A stretch of DNA of 24,745 bases from DATEMK01 sp035275625 (GCA_035275625.1 DATEMK010000223.1:1-24745); one strand, 5' to 3'; numbered from the stretch's first letter, positions 8,472 to 16,976 are shown. Program-made: numbers and translations. The notes: generated from the letters alone by a model not told the origin.

Positions 8472-9114
8472 TCAGCACATTCCATATTACCAAAGGAATG
8501 AGAGAGCCAATGGCGAAGAACATTCCAAGTTTACCAACCGTTGGCGGTAGTAAAGACATGACACCTAATATTATTCCCACAACAGCAGTTGTTTTATTGA
8601 ACACCGAACTTTGTAACATTGTGATTGCTATAATTAATAATGCTGCACCTTCAATTACATAACCGACATCGAATGCAGTTCCCTGCCAGGCGGCTATCAT
8701 TACTTTACCGGAAGCAAGCAAAATTGATTTCTCTTCCTCATTAGCTGCAACCGAATATTGATTGCTGAGTGAAAGCATTTCGAAAGCAACGGTGGATGCA
8801 TAATACGCAGCAACTCCAGTCAATCCAAGAACAAGTGCAATGGTTATATATGACGGACTTACAGAACGAAGAGCAGTGTATAATGCAAGAAAGATAAAAC
8901 ACATAAATACCTGATCGGCTATGAGAAGGAGATCCATATCAATGAGGCCGATAAATTTATTTTTCTGAAAAAGTTCGAACCAGCCAATGACGGTTGAGGG
9001 AGGAGGAAATAATACGAAGACCGCCATTTGTAACGGAATAAAAATTACCATAATTATTGCACTTACACCTGCAATGTTATAAAGTCCTTTCCATTGTGAA
9101 TTTGCTGCTGTCAT
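8431..9114 (-). CDS. DUF4386-like polytopic membrane protein
   Basis: A 227-residue protein with about seven membrane helices and a short cytoplasmic N-terminus (MTAANSQWKGLYNIAGV). The end 'AFDVGYVIEGAALLIIAITM', then 'LLPPTVGKLGMFFAIGSLIP' and a basic tail, resembles DUF4386-type membrane proteins; this is a pattern-level match. It follows OmpW by 56 bp on the same strand and overlaps the next frame. It is the first of five consecutive membrane proteins behind a porin-like gene, so the unit likely acts at the envelope. The substrate is unknown. Confidence 0.8.
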   Translation of the reverse strand: MTAANSQWKGLYNIAGVSAIIMVIFIPLQMAVFVLFPPPSTVIGWFELFQKNKFIGLIDMDLLLIADQVFMCFIFLALYTALRSVSPSYITIALVLGLTGVAAYYASTVAFEMLSLSNQYSVAANEEEKSILLASGKVMIAAWQGTAFDVGYVIEGAALLIIAITMLQSSVFNKTTAVVGIILGVMSLLPPTVGKLGMFFAIGSLIPLVIWNVLIAKRFFQLSRLEE

Positions 9115-9170
9115 TTAATTCGGTTTTTACAGATACTTTCTAAACATTTTACTATTGGGATTTTCGGATT

Positions 9171-9809
9171 TCAGAAATTGAAGCCTAATCCCATTCCAAG
9201 AGAAAGCGGATCAATTTTAAGGGAGGCGATTTTTTCTGATTTATCCTTAATGTCGGTTCTCAAAGTATTCCAGCCGACATTGACATTGAATAATACATTG
9301 GAAGAAATATCAATGTCAGAACCTAATGCCACCGCATACCCGAAAGCGGGAGTGAGGTCTTGTGAATTAAGTGAACCGCTTTTTTCCCAGCATACAGTGA
9401 AGTTTGCACCGGCTCCGGCATAGGGATGAAAGCTGCCTTTAAAAGGCGCAGTAGCGCGGAGTAATAAATTTACAGGTAGCAATTCTATTGAACCTAACGG
9501 AATGTCTTCAACTGATTCGGTATTTCCTGTTATGTCAACTTCATGCGATTCGGTGTGAGCATTTAATTCCAGTGAAAAAATAGTTGTTAGCTTCCTGCTT
9601 ATGGAAGGTTCTACTGCAAAGGCGCTGTAAACCATATAACCTTTCGGGTCGGATTGGTCGGATGAGCCGGTCATGACCATGCGGGTTCGGAATGACCACT
9701 TTTTGTTTGGCTGAATTGTTTCCTGTGCGTTTGAGTTTATGGATGCTAATAATAATAAGGAGCAGGCTGCAAAGAGCAGGGTTTTGTTTTGATGCGCATT
9801 TGTTTTCAT
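9171..9809 (-). CDS. OmpW-family outer membrane protein
   Basis: A 212-residue protein with a signal peptide (MKTNAHQNKTLLFAACSLLLLAS, cleavage after NAQ). The start at 9809 is preferred over 9827 because the basic N-region begins there. The mature part is an eight-stranded-barrel-like sequence: 'IPLGSIELLPVNLLLRATAP', 'FHPYAGAGANFTVCW', 'FGYAVALGSDIDISSNVLFNVNVGWN' and a C-terminal 'LSLGMGLGFNF' ending in Phe. These are hallmark OmpW positions. OmpW proteins form narrow hydrophobic channels, and in enterobacteria ompW is FNR-controlled. Here too the gene is preceded by an FNR-like site (9878-9889). It leads the long minus-strand membrane-protein unit. Confidence 0.88.
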   Translation of the reverse strand: MKTNAHQNKTLLFAACSLLLLASINSNAQETIQPNKKWSFRTRMVMTGSSDQSDPKGYMVYSAFAVEPSISRKLTTIFSLELNAHTESHEVDITGNTESVEDIPLGSIELLPVNLLLRATAPFKGSFHPYAGAGANFTVCWEKSGSLNSQDLTPAFGYAVALGSDIDISSNVLFNVNVGWNTLRTDIKDKSEKIASLKIDPLSLGMGLGFNF

Positions 9810-9824
9810 AATTTTTGATAATGG

Positions 9825-9889
9825 CAAAAGTCTATCGGATGGGGAAAAGAAATTATGATAATTGGCAGGGGAGGTAATGACTTTTATCA
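9825..9889 (-). promoter_or_regulatory. FNR-like operator (one mismatch) plus -7 element before ompW
   Basis: TGACttttATCA lies at 9878-9889 (one mismatch to TGAT-N4-ATCA). On the minus strand a -7-like GACTTTTG occupies 9825-9832. The centres are exactly 55 bp apart, as in the SRPBCC, lipoprotein and UspA promoters. The site also lies about 100 bp upstream of the plus-strand gene at 9985, but no matching -7 element was found at a comparable distance there. Confidence 0.6.
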
Positions 9890-9984
9890 GGAAGTGGACA
9901 CCAACCCCACTGAATTCAAATTGGTTAATTGAGAAATTAAAATTATTTTCGCCCGGAAAAAAGATCAGTTTAATTAATAAAAAA

Positions 9985-10413
9985 ATGATAGAAGTTATTT
10001 CAGCAATCGTAACATCGGCAATTTTTATTCTCTTTATGCCCTTGCTTAAAAAGCATTTTTCTCCTCAACTAATTGCATCAACTATTTTATGCTCGATTGC
10101 ATTTATTTATGTGGGATATGCCCTGAAAGAAAATCCCGTTAATGCAATTATTCTTGAGGTCACAGTTGCACTCATTTTTTATTTTATTGCTGTGACAGGG
10201 TATGTAAAAAATTTAAATTTAATCGCGTACGGAATTATGCTGCATGGAGTATGGGATATTATGCATCACAATGGAATTTTAATTTCAACAAATATCCCGG
10301 TGTACTGGCCGACATTTTGCTCAATCATTGATCTTATATGGGGAATATATTTTTTAATTATTTTTAAACAGCAAAAAAGTGCACTTGCTCCTGATTTAAA
10401 TATTAAAAATTGA
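9985..10413 (+). CDS. DUF6010-like small membrane protein
   Basis: A 142-residue protein with about four membrane helices (residues 3-22, 28-46, 53-72, 110-127). The motif LHGVWDIMHH (86-95), followed by 'PVYWPTFCSIIDLIWG', matches the pattern I associate with DUF6010 membrane proteins; the assignment is moderate. The frame is open back to 9862, but the upstream 41 residues are hydrophilic and lie across the ompW promoter region, so I take the ATG at 9985. It is followed 4 bp later by the DUF3703 gene, which indicates an operon. The histidines and aspartate in the motif could bind a metal; this is speculation. Confidence 0.78.
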   Translation: MIEVISAIVTSAIFILFMPLLKKHFSPQLIASTILCSIAFIYVGYALKENPVNAIILEVTVALIFYFIAVTGYVKNLNLIAYGIMLHGVWDIMHHNGILISTNIPVYWPTFCSIIDLIWGIYFLIIFKQQKSALAPDLNIKN

Positions 10414-10417
10414 ACGT

Positions 10418-10789
10418 ATGAAATTTTACTGGTCCATGCCTGAGGGATTGAAACCTCTTTATCGCAGAGAACTGAACAAATATGAAAACGAAATTTTAAA
10501 AGGAAATTTAGAACTTGCATGGAGGCAATTGGAAAGAGCACATATATTGGGACAGGCATGGACAAAAGAACATACGCATGTGCATTGGTTAATGCTTAAA
10601 TTTGGAATTAAGATAAAAAACAGAAAAGAAATATTAGGACAACTACCACGCCTGATACTGGGTGGAGTAAAATCTTTTGTTGGAGTTATCCCTACGGGGA
10701 ATACCGGAGGGGCAAATGTGCCGGGATTAAAACCAATGGAAATACCTGAAGATTTACAGGAGATGTTACAACCTTATCAAAATAAATAG
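10418..10789 (+). CDS. DUF3703 domain protein
   Basis: A 123-residue soluble protein. 'LAWRQLERAHILGQAW', 'HTHVHWLMLKFGIKIKNRKEILGQ' and the C-terminal 'GVIPTGNTGGANVPGLKPM' reproduce the conserved blocks of DUF3703 in order, and the length is normal for the family. The family is uncharacterised. The conserved histidines (ERAH, HTHVHW) suggest a metal or cofactor site, which is an inference. It sits 4 bp after the DUF6010-like gene and 22 bp before the cyclase-YHS gene, so the three form one plus-strand unit. Confidence 0.9.
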   Translation: MKFYWSMPEGLKPLYRRELNKYENEILKGNLELAWRQLERAHILGQAWTKEHTHVHWLMLKFGIKIKNRKEILGQLPRLILGGVKSFVGVIPTGNTGGANVPGLKPMEIPEDLQEMLQPYQNK

Positions 10790-10811
10790 AAAGTTTTTCA
10801 ATAAAAAATAA

Positions 10812-11450
10812 ATGGAGCAAAACCTTGCGATATTAATTGCTGACTTATCGGGTTACACAGCTTTAACCGAAGCTCACGGATCAACAACTGCTGCTGACCT
10901 GGTTGATAAATTTATTGAAATTACAAATGATTGTCTTTGCGGTGACAGCCACCTGCACTCACGCACAGGTGATGAGGTGGTTCTTATTTCCACATCAGCA
11001 GATGATTTAGTTACTACTGCTATTTTGATGATGCAAAAAACAACCAGTGAAGGTAATTTCCTGCAATTACATGGAGGTTTGCATTATGGAAAAATATTAA
11101 AACGAAATAATAATTATTTTGGAACGACCATTAACCTGGCTTCAAGAATTGCTAATAAAGCTAATCCGGGTACTTTCTGGTGTTCGGAGGAGTTCATTAA
11201 TGCCCTATCAGAAAAAACTGCATTTACATTTCATGCAAGGGATAAACACAGCTTTAAAAATCTAAGTGAAGAAAAAGAAATGTTTGAATTATTAATTGAA
11301 AGTGATTTGTGTCATATAGATCCTGTTTGCAGGATGCTGATCAATGATACAGAAAAAGCAATTCCCCATCCTGACAAGAAAAATATTTTCTTTTGTTCTG
11401 CCGGATGCCTTGAGATTTATACAAGTAAATCTTTAGAAGGACAGGTTTAA
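10812..11450 (+). CDS. Class III nucleotidyl cyclase fused to a YHS domain
   Basis: A 212-residue soluble protein. Residues 4-150 form a class III adenylate/guanylate cyclase catalytic domain: first metal Asp11 in IADLSGYT, second metal Asp54 in RTGDEVV, and the transition-state pair Asn108/Arg112 in INLASRIANKA. The base-selecting lysine usually found a few residues before the GD is replaced (Ser50/Arg51), so the product nucleotide is uncertain. Residues 168-205 are a YHS metal-binding domain (DPVCRM, then FFCSAGC; Cys173, Cys195, Cys199). YHS domains are common in copper and heavy-metal proteins, so cyclase activity may respond to metal or redox state. It ends facing the copper unit's DUF4396 gene, with a 21-bp gap. 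Confidence 0.88.
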   Translation: MEQNLAILIADLSGYTALTEAHGSTTAADLVDKFIEITNDCLCGDSHLHSRTGDEVVLISTSADDLVTTAILMMQKTTSEGNFLQLHGGLHYGKILKRNNNYFGTTINLASRIANKANPGTFWCSEEFINALSEKTAFTFHARDKHSFKNLSEEKEMFELLIESDLCHIDPVCRMLINDTEKAIPHPDKKNIFFCSAGCLEIYTSKSLEGQV

Positions 11451-11471
11451 AAAGCAGCATTTTCTATATGG

Positions 11472-11948
11472 CTAATGCCGGTGCCGGATTCCTTTTTTTA
11501 TCATGATAAGATTAACAGGGAGTGCTGCAATAAAACCCACAATGAGAGAAGCCACCATCCCTATCCAAAAAATTAAATCTGTCAACTGCGCATTCATTAC
11601 ACCGGGGATTGCCCATTGAGTAAGAACCTCAAAAGCTTCCATGACTGCAATGCTCAGCCCTTCTGCAATGACAACAGTTTTTAAAGCATTTTTAAAAGAA
11701 AATTTAGCTTTTATTAATGGTAATACTCCTAAAGCCATGCCTGCAATAAAACCAAGTATAATTGAAAGAATTGTGGCATTGATCATAGGAATATTCATGG
11801 CTCTTGAAATAATCATTCCAACTACTTCACCAATTCCACAACCCAATAGGCAGTGCAGGGTTGCACTGACGGCAAGTGAAAAGTGAGAGGAAGTTTTTGT
11901 ATTTTCCGTATGATGGGAATGCGGATGATGATGATTTGAGTGGTCCAT
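11472..11948 (-). CDS. DUF4396 membrane protein with His-rich N-terminus
   Basis: A 158-residue protein. The N-terminus (MDHSNHHHPHSHHTENTK) is very His-rich and probably binds metal. It is followed by four membrane helices. The first contains ATLHCLLGCGIGEVVGMIIS, with His/Cys/Cys/Glu in the membrane, the signature of DUF4396. The protein ends in HRH. Location and composition point to copper handling: it begins 7 bp after the multicopper oxidase stop and is the last gene of the unit. Transport or storage are both possible; the family has no established mechanism that I know of. Confidence 0.88.
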   Translation of the reverse strand: MDHSNHHHPHSHHTENTKTSSHFSLAVSATLHCLLGCGIGEVVGMIISRAMNIPMINATILSIILGFIAGMALGVLPLIKAKFSFKNALKTVVIAEGLSIAVMEAFEVLTQWAIPGVMNAQLTDLIFWIGMVASLIVGFIAALPVNLIMIKKGIRHRH

Positions 11949-11955
11949 AATAATG

Positions 11956-14313
11956 TTAATATGTAAGTGTTACACCTAAACCAAAGCCCATATCACTGTC
12001 ATAGTGAGAAGAAAGAGAGAAATATTTTGTCAGAATGTAGCGTAAGCCTGCCATGTACTCCTTATCGGTATTTATCATCATATTAAAACGTACACGGGGT
12101 GAGAGCGGAATATCTTCGCGACTAAATTGAAAACGGAATTTGCCATCGCTATCAACCCGCATATCTGTAATGAACAGCATAGGTAAAGTATATGCTATAC
12201 CTACAATTGCTGTTTTGCGATTGTCTTTATTGCTTACCTGACCAAACCAGTTTTTTTCTTCACTGCCAAATATATTTTCCGGGCTACCATGCATGTCAAA
12301 GAAATGTTCCTGCGGCATTCCTTCTTTTTTATGATGGTAATCGAATCCGATATAGGGATACCACCATTGCATTTTGCCAAGATAACGTCCAATCATTGTT
12401 TCACTTTCATACCCGTGCACATCATGGAATCCAAGATGCCACATGGTTTCAAATTTCCAGCGAGTATTGGCAATCATTGCTTTACCATCTGTTCCATTGC
12501 TCTCAATTCCTATACTTGCCATTGAATGAAATTGCCTGTCATCTGCAAAAAATTTACGCTGTGCTAATTTCGGATTCGGAATTTCGGGATTAGGTGGAGT
12601 ATTTTCGTAAGAAAAAACATTTCCCATTCCACTCATCATGTGATAGAGGATATGACAATGAAAGAACCAATCACCATATACATTAGCATTAAATTCAATG
12701 CTGTCCGTTTCCATTGGCATGATGTCAATAATATTTTTCAATGGTGAATTTTCATTCTTCCCATTCAACAACCTGAAATCATGCCCGTGCAAATGCATGG
12801 GGTGGCGCATCATACTGTTGTTGTAAAGAATAATTTTTACGTTTTCTCCTTTTTTAATTAAAATTTTATCCGATTCGGAAACTGTTTTATTATCCAATGT
12901 CCATACATAACGGTTCATGTTCCCGGTTAAATCAAATTTTAAAATTTTAGTTGGCGCAACAGGCAATGTTGTGTTTTCTGTTGAGCGCAACATACCGTAA
13001 TCCAATGTAACTATATCCTGTGGGGGAACCATGTTGCCCATATCATGTTCGCTGTGATCTGATTTGTTTTTCTTCTTTGGTTTTTCTTCCCCGGTTATTT
13101 CGGGATACATTACATTATTCATGTCCATCGTCTGATTGCTCATGCTCATTCCCATATCATCCAAATCACCATTCATTTTCATCATGTCGTTCATCATTTT
13201 CATCCCGGCAAAATATTTTAACTTAGGCAATGGTGTAGCAGGTGCTTTTTCACCACTGCCTAACCATAATGATGCTGATTTGGTACGGTCTTCAGGTGTA
13301 ACTAAAAACTCGTATTGCTTATTACCAGGAATTGTTACAACCACATCATAGGTTTCGGATACTGCAATAATTAACCTGTCAACTTCCACAGGTTCCACAT
13401 CATTACCATCTGAAGCAAATACTGTGATTTTGCCGCCTGAATATGTTAACCAGAAATAGGAAGATGCACCGGCATTCGCTATCCGCAACCTTACTTTTTC
13501 TCCCGGCTGAAACTGGGGTTGCTCAAATTGATTTTTGCCATTTATTAAAAACTTATCATAATACACATCACTCACATCCATTGCATTCATGCGTTTCCAT
13601 TCATTAGTGACCTTCGTTTTAAAATGTCCATCTCTAATGGCTTCGCTGTAGCTTTGGGTAGATCGTTTTTTAATTGCAAACCAATCAGTGGCATTGTGCA
13701 GGCTGCGATGTATTTCATCGGGGTTCCTGTCAGTCCATTCACTTAATATAACAGGCAATGTGGGGATATCCGATTCATTTCTTTTATTCATTATAAACAT
13801 ACCGTACATTCCAATTTGCTCCTGTAATTCGGTGTGGCTGTGATACCAGTGAGTGCCGTGCTGAATGATTGGAAACTTATACAGATATGTTGTGTGAGGT
13901 TTGATGGGCATTTGTGTAAGGTTGGGAACTCCATCTTCTTTGTTAGGCAAAAGCAATCCATGCCAATGCAAAGATGTTTCTTCGTTTAAATTATTATGCA
14001 CATAAATTTCTGCGGTGTCGCCTTCAGTAAATGTGAGCGTGGGCATGGGTATTTGCCCGTTGCAGGCAATGGCGCGTTTTGGTTTGCCAGAAAAATTCAC
14101 AATGGTATCGGCAAGGTATAAGTGATATATTACATTCTTACCAGGTGTGAGATTTTCACGCTCTGTTTGCTGATTGATAACTTTTGAACTGCCTGCTGAA
14201 TGAATATTTTCCTTCTTTGTGAGCTCAGAAATTTGCAGCACGTTATGTTCGTGCTGTGCAAACAAACAGGAATAAGCAGAAAGATTAAAAACTAATAAGA
14301 GTATTTTTTTCAT
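11956..14313 (-). CDS. CopA-type multicopper oxidase with C-terminal CopB-like region
   Basis: A 785-residue exported protein (signal peptide ending near LFAQ). Residues 60-575 form a three-cupredoxin multicopper oxidase with all copper ligands visible: HWHG (116-119), HWYHSH (155-160), HPMHLHGH (504-511) and HCHILYHMMSGM (552-563; type 1 ligands Cys553, His558, Met563). A Met/Asp-rich insert (about 370-402, e.g. MKMMNDMMKMNGDLDDMGMS) is typical of Cu(I)-oxidising CopA enzymes. After residue 590 the sequence changes to about 190 residues of amphipathic strands with aromatic girdles (WWYPYIGFDYHH; FGLGVTLTY at the very end), resembling CopB-type outer-membrane barrels. The likely role is periplasmic or outer-membrane Cu(I) oxidation and copper tolerance. 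It lies between DUF3347 (49 bp) and DUF4396 (7 bp). Confidence 0.92.
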   Translation of the reverse strand: MKKILLLVFNLSAYSCLFAQHEHNVLQISELTKKENIHSAGSSKVINQQTERENLTPGKNVIYHLYLADTIVNFSGKPKRAIACNGQIPMPTLTFTEGDTAEIYVHNNLNEETSLHWHGLLLPNKEDGVPNLTQMPIKPHTTYLYKFPIIQHGTHWYHSHTELQEQIGMYGMFIMNKRNESDIPTLPVILSEWTDRNPDEIHRSLHNATDWFAIKKRSTQSYSEAIRDGHFKTKVTNEWKRMNAMDVSDVYYDKFLINGKNQFEQPQFQPGEKVRLRIANAGASSYFWLTYSGGKITVFASDGNDVEPVEVDRLIIAVSETYDVVVTIPGNKQYEFLVTPEDRTKSASLWLGSGEKAPATPLPKLKYFAGMKMMNDMMKMNGDLDDMGMSMSNQTMDMNNVMYPEITGEEKPKKKNKSDHSEHDMGNMVPPQDIVTLDYGMLRSTENTTLPVAPTKILKFDLTGNMNRYVWTLDNKTVSESDKILIKKGENVKIILYNNSMMRHPMHLHGHDFRLLNGKNENSPLKNIIDIMPMETDSIEFNANVYGDWFFHCHILYHMMSGMGNVFSYENTPPNPEIPNPKLAQRKFFADDRQFHSMASIGIESNGTDGKAMIANTRWKFETMWHLGFHDVHGYESETMIGRYLGKMQWWYPYIGFDYHHKKEGMPQEHFFDMHGSPENIFGSEEKNWFGQVSNKDNRKTAIVGIAYTLPMLFITDMRVDSDGKFRFQFSREDIPLSPRVRFNMMINTDKEYMAGLRYILTKYFSLSSHYDSDMGFGLGVTLTY

Positions 14314-14362
14314 AAAACCTGACCCAGCCTATCTGAATAAGAGCAATATTAAAGCAAGTTTT

Positions 14363-14923
14363 TTATTTTATTGTTTCAGTGATTTTACCACATGTCAGCA
14401 TTTTTTTTCCGTAATATGGGTTTTTGACTGGTGCTTCACTGCTCATCCAGTTTGCACCTTTTTTATACATGGGACAATGAACCCAATAGATTGGTTTTCC
14501 ACTGCCTGCATTAAAGGATTTCACAACTGCCCACATGTTTTCAGAAAAAGATACAAAGCGTTCACGCATGTGTTCAATATCTGATGAACCCTGTATGTGC
14601 TCAGCATCTTTATCTAATTTTTCTTTTACGGGTATGAAGAATGATTGCTGTGCGGCATCCATTTTTTCTACATTTACCCGTTCAAGCGTTTTACGGAATT
14701 CTTTTGCATTATTACCTGCAGACTTATCATCTTCTTTAACCAATGCATCTTTTATACGGTAATAATCTGCATGCATCATTCCGATTTGCGCTTTTACAGA
14801 ATCATTAACATTAAGGAAGATATTTATATCCGATGTTAGTTTTTCCTTGTTGCTTTTATCCTGTGCCTGTGCGCTGAGTGCTGTAATAATGATTGCAAGA
14901 ATTGTGATCACTGATTTTTTCAT
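14363..14923 (-). CDS. DUF3347 periplasmic protein, copper-associated
   Basis: A 186-residue exported protein (signal peptide to SAQAQ). The C-terminal 'KPIYWVHCPMYKKGANWMSSEAPVKNPYYGKKMLTCGKI' is the hallmark of DUF3347, a domain found alone or attached to CusB-type efflux adaptors in Bacteroidota. Cysteines in HCPM and MLTCG and nearby Met/His are plausible metal ligands. The middle is helical. It precedes the multicopper oxidase by 49 bp and follows the HMA-MauE gene by 31 bp, consistent with a periplasmic metal-binding role in the copper unit. Direct metal binding is an inference. Confidence 0.9.
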   Translation of the reverse strand: MKKSVITILAIIITALSAQAQDKSNKEKLTSDINIFLNVNDSVKAQIGMMHADYYRIKDALVKEDDKSAGNNAKEFRKTLERVNVEKMDAAQQSFFIPVKEKLDKDAEHIQGSSDIEHMRERFVSFSENMWAVVKSFNAGSGKPIYWVHCPMYKKGANWMSSEAPVKNPYYGKKMLTCGKITETIK

Positions 14924-14954
14924 GTTTTTTATTTTTTAAGTGTGATTAATTTGT

Positions 14955-15677
14955 TTATATCCATATAAGAGATGTTGCACTCATGATGACCATCATTAAA
15001 TCTTCAATGAGAGTAACTGTACCTAATGGAATTTTAAAAATTGTTCCGAGGCAGGCACATTCTATAATTTGTTTTTTCCGCAGACTGTTTATTACTCCGA
15101 GAGTGCTGAATCCCATTACAAGAACAATAAGAGTATAACAGAGGCTCAGATTTAAACCCGTCAATAACCATACACCAAATATCAATTCAAGAAACGGATA
15201 AATAAAACCAAAAGGCTTACACTTTTTTGCAAGGAGGTCGTAGGTTGCATATCCTTCGGCAAATCCTTTGAGGTCAAGAACTTTAAAGAATGAAAATACG
15301 AGGAAGAACTGCGCCATGAAAAAGTTCATCCACTCATGGATTGTTAAATCATAGATATAAACTACGGATGATGAAATTAAAATAATATAAAGAAATATTA
15401 TTAGGATGGGCTTATACGTAATGATCCATGATCGTGATGATTCTGGTTTCATTTCCATACTGTTATTTCCTTTTTCAGTAATTGTATAGTTACCTGCTTT
15501 CGTAATTGCATTTTGTAAAACTGAAAGTGGAATATGTTTACTCATGGTAATCACTGCTTCTTTATTCTCATTAGAGACATCGGCTGATTCGACCTCAGGC
15601 AGCTTTAATAATTCGCTTTTGATTTTTGCAGCACAATTACTGCAAGTCATTCCGTTTATATTATATGAGTGTGTCAT
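14955..15677 (-). CDS. HMA metal-binding domain fused to MauE/DoxX-like membrane domain
   Basis: A 240-residue protein. The start at 15677 (MTHSYNINGMTC) places the metal loop at the usual position; the eight extra upstream residues are not needed. Residues 1-66 are a heavy-metal-associated domain with GMTCSNC (Cys12, Cys15). From about residue 90 there are four or five helices with a MauE-type pattern: 'FFLVFSFFKVLDLKGFAEGYATYDLLAKK', then 'ECACLGTIFKIPLGTVTLIEDLMM', whose paired cysteines suggest a redox site. It could accept Cu(I) and reduce or pass it on; this is inferred from the architecture. It starts 24 bp after the CoA-transferase stop. Confidence 0.88.
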   Translation of the reverse strand: MTHSYNINGMTCSNCAAKIKSELLKLPEVESADVSNENKEAVITMSKHIPLSVLQNAITKAGNYTITEKGNNSMEMKPESSRSWIITYKPILIIFLYIILISSSVVYIYDLTIHEWMNFFMAQFFLVFSFFKVLDLKGFAEGYATYDLLAKKCKPFGFIYPFLELIFGVWLLTGLNLSLCYTLIVLVMGFSTLGVINSLRKKQIIECACLGTIFKIPLGTVTLIEDLMMVIMSATSLIWI

Positions 15678-15701
15678 GATTAAAATATCACAAAAAATCA
15701 A

Positions 15702-16976
15702 TCAGCATTTGGAGTATAGTTCAAAGGCTTTTTTTTCTAAATCTTCCCTGTGATCGGGATGAGCAACTGCAATAAGGGCTTTTGCACGCTGGGCAATGTT
15801 TCTTCCGTAAAGGTCAGCGATGCCGAATTCGGTGACCACGTAATGAACGTGAGCACGGGTGGTGACGACACCGGCACCCTGTTTGAGGAAGGGAACAATT
15901 TTGGAAATTCCTTTTGCTGTGCGGGAAGAGAGGGCAATGACAGGTTTTCCGCCTTCGCTGAGAGCGGCACCGCGGATGAAATCCATCTGACCACCGACAC
16001 CGCTGTAGATATTGCACCCGATGGAATCGGCACAGACCTGCCCGGTGAGGTCAATTTCGATGGCGCTGTTGATGGCGGTGACTTTATCGTTTCTGCGAAT
16101 GACGGTAGTGTCGTTGACGTAAGCGACATCAAGCATGGCAACCATGGGGTTGTCGTGAATGAAATCATAGAGCCTGCGGGTTCCCATCGCAAAGGCGGAA
16201 ACGATTTTTCCGGGATGTTTCTTTTTAAGCTTTCCGTTGATGACACCGCTTTGGACAAGAGGCAGGATGGCATCGGTAAACATTTCGGTGTGAATGCCGA
16301 GATTTTTATGGTTGTTTAAATTTTGAATGACAGCACCGGGAATTCCGCCTATGCCGAGCTGAAGCGTGGCGCCATCTTCAACGAGCGTGGCAATGTGTTT
16401 GCCGATTGCCTGCTCGGTTTCGGTTGGCTGCGGAAAGGGAAGCTCGAAAATATTTTCTTCTGTATAAACAGCTGCTGTAAAACGGCTGCTGTGAATTTGT
16501 CCGTCACCATGGGAGCGCGGCATGTTTGGATTTACGAGTGCAATAATTTTTTTTGCTGCTTCGGTGGCGGCTTTGGCGATGTCAACGGAAACTCCGAGCG
16601 AGCAAAAGCCGTGCTTGTCAGGAACGGAAACCTGGATGAGGGCAGTGTCAATGGGTATTATTCCTTTGCGGAAGAGTGCGGGAATTTCGCTTAGAAAAAC
16701 GGGAATGTACTGTACATTCTGATGGTTAACATAAGGACGAATATTGCCGCCAATGAAAAAGTTGTTTACGAAAAATGATTTATTGTATTCGGGACGTGCA
16801 TAAGGAGCTTCGCCTTCGGTGTGAATGTGGACAATTTCGATATTGTTTAACTCTTTATGCCGTTGCGTAAGCGCATTCACGAGCTGCTGAGGAGTGGCAG
16901 TGCCTCCGTGAATAAAAACCCGTTCACCGCTTTCTATTAAACCTGCCGCAGTTTCGGCTGCCTGGTATTTTATCAT
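15702..16976 (-). CDS. Acetyl-CoA hydrolase/transferase family CoA-transferase
   Basis: A 424-residue cytosolic enzyme of the family containing 4-hydroxybutyrate and butyryl-CoA:acetate CoA-transferases. The N-terminal half has 'ERVFIHGGTATPQQLVNAL' and 'EGEAPYARPEY'. The C-terminal half has the glycine loop LQLGIGGIPGAV and the likely catalytic Glu231 in GIHTEMFTDA, and ends in the family's 'FGIADLYGRNIAQRAKALIAVAHP' block. Length is normal. The exact acyl-CoA is not predictable, so no symbol is given. The base composition is visibly richer in G+C than the neighbours, which explains long antisense open frames here. It heads the copper unit, with a good -7 element and an FNR-like site upstream, consistent with a fermentative or low-oxygen role. 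Confidence 0.92.
   Translation of the reverse strand: MIKYQAAETAAGLIESGERVFIHGGTATPQQLVNALTQRHKELNNIEIVHIHTEGEAPYARPEYNKSFFVNNFFIGGNIRPYVNHQNVQYIPVFLSEIPALFRKGIIPIDTALIQVSVPDKHGFCSLGVSVDIAKAATEAAKKIIALVNPNMPRSHGDGQIHSSRFTAAVYTEENIFELPFPQPTETEQAIGKHIATLVEDGATLQLGIGGIPGAVIQNLNNHKNLGIHTEMFTDAILPLVQSGVINGKLKKKHPGKIVSAFAMGTRRLYDFIHDNPMVAMLDVAYVNDTTVIRRNDKVTAINSAIEIDLTGQVCADSIGCNIYSGVGGQMDFIRGAALSEGGKPVIALSSRTAKGISKIVPFLKQGAGVVTTRAHVHYVVTEFGIADLYGRNIAQRAKALIAVAHPDHREDLEKKAFELYSKC

Noticed and set aside
15737..16722. Several open frames of 66-189 codons on both strands inside the CoA-transferase
   Set aside because: The CoA-transferase fills its frame with full-length family similarity. The others are by-products of its higher G+C and have no recognisable protein features.
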